Source: JBDTSW01 sp039930945
GTDB taxonomy: Bacteria > Actinomycetota > Thermoleophilia > Solirubrobacterales > 70-9
Direction of reading: 5' to 3'
DNA length: 39,234 nucleotides
Assembly (NCBI GenBank): GCA_039930945.1
Contig: JBDTSW010000006.1
Span: 1 to 39,234, forward strand
Shown here one piece after another: positions 6,900 through 15,322 of this stretch. Under the pieces are notes generated by a model. The model did not search any database. It saw only the letters and a program-made list of their open reading frames with translations, and was not told where the DNA came from. The position numbers were made by a program, and so were the translations under genes. Within the stretch, counting starts at the first letter, position 1; each line of letters starts with the position of its first letter.

Positions 6900-9509
6900 G
6901 TGACCGCGTCTGCATCCGCCCGTCAGGCTCCCGAGAGCTCCTTCAGCCTGGAGCCCTATGCCTACTCGGAGGCGCGGGCGCTGGCCCAAGAGCTGGGCCT
7001 GCCCGAGCCGGTGGCCGTGACCCTTGTGCGCCGGGGATACCGCACCGTGGACGCGGCCCGGGCGTTCCTCGACGCCGGCGAGAGCCACGACCCATTCGAG
7101 TTCGACGGCATGGCCGAGGTCGTCGAGCGGCTGCGCGCCGCCGCTTCCTCCGGGCGCCAGATCACCGTCCACGGCGACTACGACGCCGACGGGGTCTGCT
7201 CGACGACGATCCTCGTCTGCGCCCTGCGGGCGCTGGGGGCGCGCTGCGACTGGTTCATCCCCGATCGCCTCGCCGACGGCTACGGGCTGACGGCCGAGGG
7301 AATCGATCGCCTGCGCGAGCGGGGCACCGAGCTGCTGATCACGACCGACTGCGGGATCACCTCCGCGGGCGAGGTCGGCGCCGCCATCGCCGCGGGGATG
7401 GAGGTGATCGTCACCGACCATCACCAGCCGGAAGAGCGGCTGCCGGACTGCCCGATCCTGCACCCGGTCGTCAGCGACTACCCCTGCGCCGACCTGTGCG
7501 CGACCGGGGTGGCCTACAAGCTCTCGGCTGCCCTTCAGGGTGACGAAGCCGATTCCGACCTGGACCTGGTGGCGCTGGCTACGGTCGCCGACCTGGTGCC
7601 GCTGCGGGGCGAGAACCGCGCGCTCGTGCGCCGAGGCCTCGTGGTCGCCCGGCGGGCCCGGCGACCCGGCATGCGAGCGTTGATGGCCGCCGCCAGGATC
7701 GAGTCCGAGCGCCTCGACGAGGGCGACCTCGCCTTCCGGCTGGCCCCGCGGATCAACGCTGCCGGGCGGCTGTACCGCGCCGACGCCGGGGTCGAGTTGA
7801 TGCTGACCGGCGATCTGGACCGCGCCGAGGAGATCGCCACCGAGCTCGACCGGGTCAACCACGAGCGCCGGGACACCGAGACCGAGGTGCTGCGCGGCGC
7901 CGAGGCCGCCTGGCGCGAGCTTCCCCCCGATCTCGCCGAGGCGCCGGGCCTGGTGGTCGCCGGCCTCGGCTGGCATCCCGGCGTCGTCGGCATCGTCGCC
8001 TCGCGCCTGGTCGAAAGCAGCGGCCGCCCGGTCGTGCTGATCGCCGTCGACGACTCCGGCCGCGGGCGCGGTTCGGGCCGCAGCGTCCCGGGCTTCGACC
8101 TGCTCGCGGGGCTGCAGGCGTGTGGCGAGCATCTGGCGCGGTTCGGCGGCCACCGCGCCGCCGCCGGGCTGGAGATCGAGGCCGACAGGATCCCGGCCTT
8201 TCGCGAGGCGTTCGCGGCCCACGCCCGCGAGGCGCTGGGCGAGACGCCGGCCGTCCCCAGCGAGCGGATCGACGCCGTCGTCGGCACGGACGAGCTCGGC
8301 CGCGACGTCGCCGAGCAGCTCACCCGCCTCGGCCCCTTCGGCAAGGAGAACCCGCCGGTGCGCCTGATCGTTCCCGCCGCACGTGTTCGCGACGTCCGCC
8401 CGATGGGCGAGGGCGATCGCCACGCCCGCTTCAGCCTCGAGGGGGCCACCGGCCGCGCCCGCGGCGTTGCCTTCGGGGTCAACGGCGGGCTCGAGGCCGC
8501 CGCCGATCGTCCTGCGATGGACGTTTCGGTGAGCCTCGAGCTGAACCATTGGAACGGCGCGGTCGAGCCCAGGGTGGTGCTCGGCGAGATCTACGAGGGC
8601 GAGCCCTCGGCGGGAGCGCCGGAGGCGCCTGCGCCCGGCGCCGTTCCCGCCGCGAAGGAGTGGGACGAGCGGCTCGCGTCCGAGCTGGCGCGACCGCCGG
8701 ACGGTGGGCCGGACCGAGCGCTGGTCGAGGCCGGCCGCTCGGGCGAGCGCCGCTCGGTGATCGACCGCCGCGGCCACTCGGGCGTCGCCGCGGTCGCAGC
8801 CCTGGCCTCCAGCGGTGAGTCCGTGCTGGTGCTCTGCGCCGACGCGCTTCGCCGGCGGGGGCTGGTCGAAAGCGCGGCGGTGCCGCAACGCTTCGGCGGT
8901 GGCAGGGTCGCGATCGCCGCCGGCGCCGGGGCCGACGAAGCGGTGCGCGCCGAGTGCGAGGCGGTGGCGAGCGACGACGGGGGCGGCGTGGGCCTGGCCG
9001 ACTGGGCCCGGCTTGGCCGCGATCCCGGGCTCGCCCCGGGCTTCGCGCACCTGGTCTTGATCGACCCGCCGCCGCTGGCAGCCCTCGAGGACGTCGCCGA
9101 CCGCTCCGGGCCGGGCTTTCTGCACCTCGCCTGGAGCGAGGCCGAGGTCGAGCTCTCGCTGCGCCTGTGGGATGCGGAGTGGCCGTCGCGGCCGCTCTTG
9201 GGCGCGCTTTTCCGCGATCTGCGCGACGCCGCCGGCTCCGATGTCCAGGTCGGCCCGGAGCGGCTGCGCGCCGTCCTGCGCGGCAGCAGCCCGCTGCCGC
9301 GCTCGCCCGAGGTCGCGGCGCGCTCGCTGCGGGTGCTGTTGGAGCTGGGCGTGGTCGGCTGGCACGAGGGTGATTCGGCCGATGCTCCGCGCTCCATCGT
9401 CGTATCCTCGGAGGGGAGCGACCTGTCGCGATCGCAGGCATTCAGCGCCTACCGTGAGCGCCAGGAGGAGGGTCTGCAATACCTGAGAAGGCGAAGACAC
9501 CCGAACTAG
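6900..9509 (+). CDS. recJ: Single-stranded-DNA-specific exonuclease RecJ with C-terminal extension
   Basis: 869 aa against about 570-580 for the RecJ core. RecJ degrades single-stranded DNA 5' to 3' in recombination and repair. The DHH phosphoesterase motifs are present: VHGDYDADGVCST (about residue 90), TDCGI and VTDHHQPEE. The DHHA1 domain has GLGWHPGVVGIVASRLVE and RFGGHRAAAGLEIE (about residue 410), and an OB-type domain follows. From about residue 580 an extension resembles a degenerate P-loop helicase: a Gly/Ser-rich strand-loop (IDRRGHSGVAAVAALASSGE) lacks the GKT of Walker A, and LVLIDPPPL stands where a DExx box would be. GTG 6900 is 6 nt after a TAGGTT -10 box. Its 3' end overlaps the probable beginning of relA. 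Confidence 0.9.
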   Translation: MTASASARQAPESSFSLEPYAYSEARALAQELGLPEPVAVTLVRRGYRTVDAARAFLDAGESHDPFEFDGMAEVVERLRAAASSGRQITVHGDYDADGVCSTTILVCALRALGARCDWFIPDRLADGYGLTAEGIDRLRERGTELLITTDCGITSAGEVGAAIAAGMEVIVTDHHQPEERLPDCPILHPVVSDYPCADLCATGVAYKLSAALQGDEADSDLDLVALATVADLVPLRGENRALVRRGLVVARRARRPGMRALMAAARIESERLDEGDLAFRLAPRINAAGRLYRADAGVELMLTGDLDRAEEIATELDRVNHERRDTETEVLRGAEAAWRELPPDLAEAPGLVVAGLGWHPGVVGIVASRLVESSGRPVVLIAVDDSGRGRGSGRSVPGFDLLAGLQACGEHLARFGGHRAAAGLEIEADRIPAFREAFAAHAREALGETPAVPSERIDAVVGTDELGRDVAEQLTRLGPFGKENPPVRLIVPAARVRDVRPMGEGDRHARFSLEGATGRARGVAFGVNGGLEAAADRPAMDVSVSLELNHWNGAVEPRVVLGEIYEGEPSAGAPEAPAPGAVPAAKEWDERLASELARPPDGGPDRALVEAGRSGERRSVIDRRGHSGVAAVAALASSGESVLVLCADALRRRGLVESAAVPQRFGGGRVAIAAGAGADEAVRAECEAVASDDGGGVGLADWARLGRDPGLAPGFAHLVLIDPPPLAALEDVADRSGPGFLHLAWSEAEVELSLRLWDAEWPSRPLLGALFRDLRDAAGSDVQVGPERLRAVLRGSSPLPRSPEVAARSLRVLLELGVVGWHEGDSADAPRSIVVSSEGSDLSRSQAFSAYRERQEEGLQYLRRRRHPN
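9463..9472 (+). promoter_or_regulatory. Strong ribosome binding site without an ATG/GTG/TTG downstream
   Basis: AGGAGGAGGG is the best Shine-Dalgarno sequence in this part of the window. It lies 6 nt before an in-frame ATA codon (9479) of the relA reading frame, inside the 3' end of recJ. No ATG, GTG or TTG occurs in the relA frame until TTG 9659. This may mark a rare ATA start for relA; the same bases also encode Gln-Glu-Glu-Gly of RecJ, so chance is possible. Confidence 0.4.
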
Positions 9510-9658
9510 GTGGCCACACACGCGTCGGCGCCACCGACGCTCCCGCCGACGCGGCGCCCGTCGATGAGTTCACCGCGCAGCTGACCGACTCCGAGCGCGA
9601 CCTGCTCGGCGACCTGCTGGCGGTCGTCGCCGAACACTCCGAAAACGGATCGACGACG

Positions 9659-11806
9659 TTGGACCGCGAGGCCGTTGAGCGCGCCTTCGCCTTTGCCTGC
9701 GAGCGCCACGCCGACCAGCGCCGGCGCTCCGGGGAGGACTTCATCACCCATCCGGTCGAGGTCGCGAAGATCTGCGCCGGGCTTCGCCTCGACACCGAGA
9801 CCCTGTGCGCGGGGCTCCTGCACGACACGGTCGAGGACACCAGCGCCAGTCTGCAGGAGGTCGAGGAGCTGTTCGGAGAGCCGATCGCCCAGCTCGTGGA
9901 CGGGGTGACCAAGCTCACCGGGATCACCTTCCAGAGCCGCGACGAGCATCAGGCCGAGAACTACCGGAAGATGATGGTGGCGATGGCCACCGACGTCCGG
10001 GTCATCCTGATCAAGCTCGCCGACCGCCTCCACAACATGCGCACCCTCGACGCGCTACCGAAGCCGAAGCAGCTCGAGAAGGCGCGCGAGACGCTCGAGA
10101 TCTACGCGCCGCTGGCGCACCGCCTCGGCATCCACGCGATCAAGTGGGAGCTGGAGGACCTCTCCTTCGCCCGGCTGCACCCGCGCAAGTACGAGGAGAT
10201 CAAGAAGCTGGTCGCCCAGCAGCGGGAGGAGCGCGAGCGCTACGTCACCGAGGCGGGCGAGTTCCTCAACGGTGAGCTTCGCGAGGTCGGGATCGAGGCG
10301 GAGATCTCCGGCCGCGCCAAGCACTTCTACTCGATCTATTCGAAGATGACGAAGAAGGGCCGCGAGTTCAACGAGATCTACGACCTCACCGCGATGCGCG
10401 TAATCGTCGGGTCGGTCAAGGACTGCTACGGGGCGATCGGGATCATCCACTCCCTGTGGAAGCCGCTGCCCGGGCGGTTCAAGGACTTCGTCGCGACCCC
10501 GCGGATGAACCTCTACGCGGCGCTGCACACGACCGTGATCGGGCCCGAGGGTCGGCCGCTCGAGATCCAGATCCGCACCCGCGAGATGCACGAGCTGGCC
10601 GAGTACGGAATCGCCGCGCACGTGATCTACAAGGAGGACACTCCCGGCGGCAAGCCCTCGCGCGATCCCGAGCGCGAGAAGATGACCTGGCTGCGCCAGC
10701 TGCTGGAGGATGAGGGCGACCAGGACCCGGCCCAATTCCTCGAGGCACTGAAGGTGGACCTGTTCGAGGAAGAGGTCTTCGTCTTCACCCCGAGGGGTGA
10801 GGTCAAGAGCCTCTCGGCGGGATCGACCCCGCTGGACTTCGCCTACGCCGTGCACACCGACGTCGGTCATCGCTGCGTCGGGGCCAAGGTCAACGGCAAG
10901 ATCGTGCCGCTGCACTACCAGCTGAAGTCGGGCGACATCGTCGAGATCCTCACCGCCAAGCAGGAGCGCGGGCCCTCGCGCGATTGGCTCGCCCTGGTGC
11001 GGACCACCCGCGCGCGCAACAAGATCCGCGCCTTCCTCACCCGCGAGCGCCGCGAGGACGCCGAGCGGCGCGGCCGCGAGGAGCTGCAGAGCGCGCTGCG
11101 AAAGCGCGGGCTGCCGATGCAGCGGATCGCCGGCTCGCCGCTGCTGGCCGACGTCATTCGCGAGATGGGCTTCCGCAAGGCCGACGACTTCTACATCGCC
11201 CTCGGCCAGGGGAAGATCTCCTCGAAGACCGTGACGACCAAGGTCTTCCAGCGCCTGAAGCAGGGCGAGGCCGTCGCCGGCGACACCACCGAGGCTTCCC
11301 TGGCGAGCGTCCTCGAGGGCCGCGACGAGCCCCGGCGCCGGACCGAGGACGCCTCCAGCTTCGGGATCGAGGTGAAGGGCGTCAGCGACGTCATGATCCG
11401 CCTCGCCAAGTGCTGCCGGCCGGTTCCCGGCGACGAGATCGTCGGCTACGTCTCGCTCGGGCGGGGGATCACGATCCACCGCGAGGACTGCAAGAACGTT
11501 GTCGCCCTGCGCAGGGCGCCGGAGCGCTTCACCGACGTCTCCTGGGACGGGGACAACTCCACCTCCTACCGGGTCGAGCTGCAGGTGGACGCCTGGGATC
11601 GCACCCGCCTGCTCGAGGACCTCTCCCGGGCCTTCTCCGAGGCCGGGATCAACATCCTCGACGCCTCCTGCTCGACCAAGCACCCGATGGTCAAGAACCG
11701 TTTCGTGGTCGAGGTCGGCGACACCGAGCAGCTTCGCCACTGCATCAACCGGCTGCGCAACGTCGAGTCGGTGTTCGACGCCTACCGGATCACCCCGGGC
11801 GAGTAG
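9659..11806 (+). CDS. relA: Bifunctional (p)ppGpp synthetase/hydrolase RelA/SpoT
   Basis: At least 715 aa, from TTG 9659, the first ATG/GTG/TTG in frame. It makes and degrades the stringent-response alarmones. The HD hydrolase domain has GLLHDTVEDT and KLADRLHNMRT. The synthetase domain has GRAKHFYSIYSKM, REFNEIYDLTAMRVIV (nearer the RxFD pattern of bifunctional enzymes) and RMNLYAALHTTVIG. The TGS domain (VFVFTPRGEVKSL) and C-terminal ACT domain (SYRVELQVDAWDRTRLLEDL) complete it. The frame is open back to 9458, and the residues before 9659 (SERDLLGDLLAVVAEHSENG) match the helix expected before the HD domain. The true start is therefore upstream: ATA 9479 behind a strong Shine-Dalgarno, or CTG 9581, are candidates. 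Confidence 0.92.
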   Translation: MDREAVERAFAFACERHADQRRRSGEDFITHPVEVAKICAGLRLDTETLCAGLLHDTVEDTSASLQEVEELFGEPIAQLVDGVTKLTGITFQSRDEHQAENYRKMMVAMATDVRVILIKLADRLHNMRTLDALPKPKQLEKARETLEIYAPLAHRLGIHAIKWELEDLSFARLHPRKYEEIKKLVAQQREERERYVTEAGEFLNGELREVGIEAEISGRAKHFYSIYSKMTKKGREFNEIYDLTAMRVIVGSVKDCYGAIGIIHSLWKPLPGRFKDFVATPRMNLYAALHTTVIGPEGRPLEIQIRTREMHELAEYGIAAHVIYKEDTPGGKPSRDPEREKMTWLRQLLEDEGDQDPAQFLEALKVDLFEEEVFVFTPRGEVKSLSAGSTPLDFAYAVHTDVGHRCVGAKVNGKIVPLHYQLKSGDIVEILTAKQERGPSRDWLALVRTTRARNKIRAFLTRERREDAERRGREELQSALRKRGLPMQRIAGSPLLADVIREMGFRKADDFYIALGQGKISSKTVTTKVFQRLKQGEAVAGDTTEASLASVLEGRDEPRRRTEDASSFGIEVKGVSDVMIRLAKCCRPVPGDEIVGYVSLGRGITIHREDCKNVVALRRAPERFTDVSWDGDNSTSYRVELQVDAWDRTRLLEDLSRAFSEAGINILDASCSTKHPMVKNRFVVEVGDTEQLRHCINRLRNVESVFDAYRITPGE

Positions 11807-11814
11807 CGCCTCCG

Positions 11815-12672
11815 GTGCCGAGGGGTCGCCCGGCCGTCAGCGTGGTGGTGCCGTTCGGGGGCACCACCACCGAAGTCGAGCCGCTGCGGACTGCGCTCGC
11901 CGGGATCGGCCTCGACGACGCCGACGAGCTGATCGTCGCCGATAACTCCGGCGGCGCGGCCGCGACTCTCAGGGACATCGCCCGGGTCGTGCCCGCGATC
12001 CGCGAGCAGAGCTCCTACCACGCGCGGAATGCCGGCGCCGCGGCCGCGAAAGGGGACTGGATCCTGTTCATCGACGCCGACTGCGCGCCGGGCTCGGGCC
12101 TGCTCGACGCCTACTTCGCCCAGCCCCCGGCCGAGCGTACCGGGGCGATGGCCGGCGAGATCGTCGGCGAGCCCGGGCAGGACGCCCTCGCCGCCCGTTA
12201 CGCGCGCGACCGCAAGGTCCTGAGCCAGACCGACGGGCTCTACGGGCGCGGGCGGACGGTGGCGGCGACCGGCAACCTCATGGTCCGCCGTCGGGCCTTC
12301 GACGAGTTGGACGGCTTCGTCGAGGGGATCCGCTCGGGCGGCGACGTCGACCTCTGCCTTCGCCTCCGGGACGCCGGCTGGAGCCTCGAGTTCCGCCCGG
12401 GGGCGCTGGTGCGCCACCGCCACCGCGAGAGCGTCTCGGCGCTGCTGGGGACCTTCGCCCGCTACGGCGCCGGCTCACGCTGGCTGAACGAGCGCTACCC
12501 GGGGCTCTCGGGCCGCTGGCCGCTCTCGCCCCGCGAGCTGCTGCGCGCCGGCGCCGACGCGACCCGCCACGCGCTGCGCGGCGAGCGCGACCAGGCCGCG
12601 TTTCGCCTGATCGACGGCGCCGGGCTGGTCGCCCACAACGTCGGCTACCGCAGCGCCAACAGCGCCGGATAG
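11815..12672 (+). CDS. Family 2 glycosyltransferase
   Basis: 285 aa from GTG 11815, 8 nt after the relA stop. The GT-A fold is seen in AVSVVVPFGG at the N-terminus, the ELIVADNSG strand, and the metal-binding DxD in WILFIDADCAP (about residues 81-91). TVAATGNLMVRRRAFDELDGFVE and GGDVDLCLRLRDAGW are the acceptor-side motifs of GT2 enzymes. The C-terminal 80 residues are Arg-rich without clear membrane helices, so it is probably cytoplasmic or peripheral. Sugar donor and acceptor cannot be told. Reading upstream in the same frame gives only a relA shadow. No strong Shine-Dalgarno; short-distance reinitiation from relA is likely. Confidence 0.75.
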   Translation: MPRGRPAVSVVVPFGGTTTEVEPLRTALAGIGLDDADELIVADNSGGAAATLRDIARVVPAIREQSSYHARNAGAAAAKGDWILFIDADCAPGSGLLDAYFAQPPAERTGAMAGEIVGEPGQDALAARYARDRKVLSQTDGLYGRGRTVAATGNLMVRRRAFDELDGFVEGIRSGGDVDLCLRLRDAGWSLEFRPGALVRHRHRESVSALLGTFARYGAGSRWLNERYPGLSGRWPLSPRELLRAGADATRHALRGERDQAAFRLIDGAGLVAHNVGYRSANSAG

Positions 12673-12676
12673 GTCC

Positions 12677-12752
12677 CACCGCGGTAGCGGCCCGTGGGCG
12701 AGTGCGGCCTGATAGTCGCACCGCGACGGCGTCCCGTGGGCGAGTGCCGCCT
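12677..12752. repeat. Two-copy tandem repeat, 42-bp period
   Basis: Two copies of a 34-nt unit start at 12677 and 12719. Each begins CACCGCG; the second part reads CCCGTGGGCGAGTGCGGCCT in copy 1 (12691-12710) and the same with one mismatch in copy 2 (12733-12752). It lies between convergent genes and looks non-coding. Confidence 0.6.
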
Positions 12753-12757
12753 CCGCC

Positions 12758-12804
12758 CGCTGGTCGACATTTCGCTCGGGGGCCGGGAAGAAGTTCGACC
12801 AGCG
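12758..12804. repeat. 10-bp perfect inverted repeat between convergent genes
   Basis: CGCTGGTCGA (12758-12767) and TCGACCAGCG (12795-12804) are exact reverse complements around a 27-nt loop. No T-run follows on either strand, so it is not a standard intrinsic terminator, although it lies where the glycosyltransferase (+) and HIT (-) transcripts should end. Confidence 0.5.
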
Positions 12805-12820
12805 TAGGTGGGTGGTGGGG

Positions 12821-13237
12821 TCAGCGTTCGAGTTGAGCGCGGATCCTCGCCGCGGTCGCGGCGGCCTCGGCGTCGCTGGGGTACTTGCTGCGCGGCCAGA
12901 AGAAGCCGCGCAGGCCGTCCTTTCGGTTTCGGGGGACGAGGTGGACGTGGAGGTGGGGCACGGACTGGCTGACGACGTTGTTGAGCGCGACGAACGCCCC
13001 CTGCGAGCCGGTCGCTTCACGGATCGCCTCGGAGACGCGGCGGGCGTTGACAAACAGCGACCCCACGAGCTCGTCGGGGAGGTCCCAGAGCGTCTCGTGG
13101 TGTTTGCGGGGGATCAGCAGCGAGTGTCCGGGGAAGAGTGGTCGCGTGTCGAGGAAGGCGATGGAGACCTCGTCCTCGAAGACGAGATGGGCGTCGGTCT
13201 CGCCGGCGACGATCGAGCAGAAGACGCAGTCCGCCAC
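12821..13237 (-). CDS. HIT family nucleotide-binding hydrolase
   Basis: 138 aa, typical of HinT-like HIT proteins, which hydrolyse nucleoside phosphoramidates or dinucleoside polyphosphates. The catalytic histidine triad is in SVPHLHVHLVPRN (near residue 95); an N-terminal CVFCSIVAGE gives the Cys pair of a structural metal site, and FLDTRPLFPGHSLLIPRKH is the conserved core strand. Start GTG at 13237 shares one base with the stop of the lipid kinase gene (TAGTG), so it is coupled to it. It is the last gene of the minus-strand operon that begins with corA. Substrate unknown. It is a different subfamily from the HIT gene at 16694-17185. Confidence 0.88.
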   Translation of the reverse strand: MADCVFCSIVAGETDAHLVFEDEVSIAFLDTRPLFPGHSLLIPRKHHETLWDLPDELVGSLFVNARRVSEAIREATGSQGAFVALNNVVSQSVPHLHVHLVPRNRKDGLRGFFWPRSKYPSDAEAAATAARIRAQLER

Positions 13238-14265
13238 TAGGCGATGATCATCAGCGCCCCGGGCTCGATCCCGAGGTCGAGCTCGGCGTGGTCGCCGATG
13301 TAGTCGCCGTCGACCTGCACCGGAATTGGCCTGATCCGGCCCTCGCGATCGGTCGAGACCGACTCGAGCCGCGCCTTGGTGACGCCGTCGAAGTGATCGA
13401 CATGGCGATGCTGCGGAACGCTGAGACGCAGCGCCAGGGCTCGGGCTGCGATCGTCGGCACGTCGCGCTGGGCGGCACGCCGAAGCACCCCTACCGAGAG
13501 CGTGCCGTTGTCGATCGCGGCGTCCTCGCAGACCCGGATCGGCTGCTCCCCGAAATAGGTGAATGGGTCCGAGTTCTGCACCAGCGTGGTGACGCCCTCG
13601 GTCGGCTCGGCGCCCTCGACCTCGACCCGCATCCGGATCGGGTTGCGCAGGTACTGCGTGTAGAACCCGGAGACGGCGGCCCAGGTGTAGAACCAGCGGC
13701 CGCCGCGCGCCTTCAGGCGCGGATTGGCGTCGACCCGGCGGGCCGCGGTCGCGTCGAGCCCGGCGCCGCAGGCGAAGACGAAGCGGCGGTCGTTGACGGT
13801 GCCCAGGTCGATCGGCCGGGGCTGAAGGCGGTCGGCGAGCCCCAGCAGGTGCTCGGTCGCATCGACGACGTCGTTGGGGATGCCCAGGGTGCGGGCGACG
13901 ACGTTGGTCGAGCCCCCCGGCAGCACCGAGACCGGCACCTCGGTCCCCGCGAGGCCGTTGGCGACCTCGTTCAGGGTGCCGTCGCCTCCGAAGGCGACGA
14001 CGATGTCGTAGCCCTCCTCGCGAGCCTCGCGGCAGATCCGGGTGGCGTGGTTCTGCGCCTGGGTGGAGACGGCCTCCACCCGGTAGCGGCCCTGGAGGGC
14101 GTAGACGACGAGGTTCTTGAGCCGGTCGGAGACCGTGGTCGCGTAGGGATTGACGATGATCAGCATCCGCTTCTTGCGGGCCGAGCGCGAAGTCCTGGCG
14201 GCGCCGGCGCCGGCCTCGAAGCGCGGCGGCGAGGGGGGTGCGACCGTGCCGCCGGTGACCGCCAT
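13237..14265 (-). CDS. Diacylglycerol/lipid kinase family protein (YegS/BmrU-like)
   Basis: 342 aa from ATG 14265, which overlaps the stop of the upstream hydrolase gene (ATGA). The fold is the DAGK catalytic domain: RMLIIVNPYATTVSDRL near residue 35 and the ATP-binding signature VVAFGGDGTLNEVANGL, followed by VLPGGSTNVVARTLGIP. The C-terminal beta-sandwich includes FACGAGLDATAARRVD and the PVQVDGDYIGDHAELDL end. The first 30 residues are a disordered Pro/Ala stretch. Family members phosphorylate diacylglycerol, phosphatidylglycerol or related lipids; the substrate here is not known. The frame is open for 47 more codons upstream, but those are inside the neighbouring gene and Arg-rich. Confidence 0.85.
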   Translation of the reverse strand: MAVTGGTVAPPSPPRFEAGAGAARTSRSARKKRMLIIVNPYATTVSDRLKNLVVYALQGRYRVEAVSTQAQNHATRICREAREEGYDIVVAFGGDGTLNEVANGLAGTEVPVSVLPGGSTNVVARTLGIPNDVVDATEHLLGLADRLQPRPIDLGTVNDRRFVFACGAGLDATAARRVDANPRLKARGGRWFYTWAAVSGFYTQYLRNPIRMRVEVEGAEPTEGVTTLVQNSDPFTYFGEQPIRVCEDAAIDNGTLSVGVLRRAAQRDVPTIAARALALRLSVPQHRHVDHFDGVTKARLESVSTDREGRIRPIPVQVDGDYIGDHAELDLGIEPGALMIIA

Positions 14266-15272
14266 CACCTGGCCACGGACTCGAAGCGGGCGATGCCGTC
14301 CGGCCCCTCGACCTCGCGCACGGCCCCGGCGCCGAGCAGCAGATCGACGTGGCCGACGACCTCCGAGAGGGTGAGGAAGGCCTGGGTGACGGCGACGTTG
14401 CCCCACAGCTCCTGGGCGAGCTCGTAGGCCGACAGCGGGCGCTGCTCGATCAGGGCCCGGAGCTTGTTCGCGCGCTTGCGGTGCATCGCCAGTCGCTCGT
14501 CGATCAGCGCCACGTGGTCGGTGATCGGCTCGCCGTGGCCTGAGAGCACGATCTCGGCCGGCAGCTCGCGGGTGCGGCGCAGCGAGGCGATGTAGTTGAC
14601 CAGCGCGCGCGGGCGCTCGGCGGAGTCGTCGAGCGGGCGCGAGAGCAGCGGGTTGGAGGAGATGTGCGCGATCAGGTGGTCGGCCGCGAGCAGGATCCGG
14701 CGGTCGGCGTCCCAGAAGACGGTGTCGGAGGGACTGTGGCCGGGGCGATGCTGCACCTCAAGGGTGCGGTCGCGCAATTCGAGCCGCTCGCCGTCGGCCA
14801 GCGGCCTGGTGACCTCGGCGCGTGCTCCCCAGCCGCGGAAGCTGCGCGAGACCGAGCGCAGGGCGGTGACGACGTCGTCGGGGATCCCGTAGCGGCGCAT
14901 CAGCGCACCGGCGAACTCGTCGTCTCGCTCGGCGTCTTCGTCGAAGTTCCGCAAGCGGTTGACGGCGACGTCGATCGCCGCCACGTCGGCCCCGGAGCGA
15001 TTGACGATGATCTCGATCAGGCCGACGTGGTCGATGTGCTGATGGGTGAGGATGACCAAGCCGAGGTCCTCGATCCGGTGACCCAGGTCCGCGAGCTGGC
15101 GCTCGAGCTCGTCCAGGGCCGTGCCGGAGTTGGGGCCGGTGTCGACCAGCGTCAGCGGCTCGTCCTCGATCAGGTAACAGTTGACCCGCCCGACGGCGAA
15201 GGGCGTCGGGATCCCCAGGCGATGGATTCCCGCCTCGGCCGCCGTGGCCAGCGCCTGCTCCGCACCGCTCAC
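14265..15272 (-). CDS. Metallo-beta-lactamase fold hydrolase with C-terminal winged helix
   Basis: 335 aa from GTG 15272. The zinc-binding motif is VILTHQHIDHVG (HxHxDH); the next ligands are in QHRPGHSPSDTVFW and LLAADHLI, and a late His is in VLSGHGEPI. The C-terminal 80 residues (LSAYELAQELWGNVAVTQAFLTLSEVVGHVDLL) look like the small helical/winged domain of LACTB2-like hydrolases. Substrate is unknown; thioesterase or nuclease roles are possible. No Shine-Dalgarno precedes the GTG. A 17-codon mini-ORF starts on the upstream gene's stop and ends on this GTG (GTGA), which suggests coupled reinitiation. Confidence 0.83.
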   Translation of the reverse strand: MSGAEQALATAAEAGIHRLGIPTPFAVGRVNCYLIEDEPLTLVDTGPNSGTALDELERQLADLGHRIEDLGLVILTHQHIDHVGLIEIIVNRSGADVAAIDVAVNRLRNFDEDAERDDEFAGALMRRYGIPDDVVTALRSVSRSFRGWGARAEVTRPLADGERLELRDRTLEVQHRPGHSPSDTVFWDADRRILLAADHLIAHISSNPLLSRPLDDSAERPRALVNYIASLRRTRELPAEIVLSGHGEPITDHVALIDERLAMHRKRANKLRALIEQRPLSAYELAQELWGNVAVTQAFLTLSEVVGHVDLLLGAGAVREVEGPDGIARFESVAR

Positions 15273-15322
15273 GGCGCTTCGCGCCAGGAGCGAGCTCTGG
15301 TCGCGCTTCGCCCGTGCCTCAT
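15269..15322 (-). CDS. Bridging 17-codon mini-ORF between phosphomannomutase and MBL genes
   Basis: On the minus strand the ATG (15322-15320) overlaps the phosphomannomutase stop (ATGA). The frame reads MRHGRSATRARSWREAP and ends at TGA 15271-15269, which overlaps the GTG of the hydrolase gene (GTGA). It spans the 46-nt gap exactly. No homology is recognised. Translational bridging is an inference from this two-ended overlap. Confidence 0.4.
   Translation of the reverse strand: MRHGRSATRARSWREAP

Noticed and set aside
9440..9520. Possible programmed frameshift producing a RecJ-RelA fusion
   Set aside because: No slippery heptamer or downstream pseudoknot is apparent, and both proteins are complete by themselves. 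A non-canonical relA start explains the data more simply.
12758..12804. Inverted repeat considered as a Rho-independent terminator
   Set aside because: The loop is 27 nt and no T-run follows on either strand. It is reported as a repeat only.
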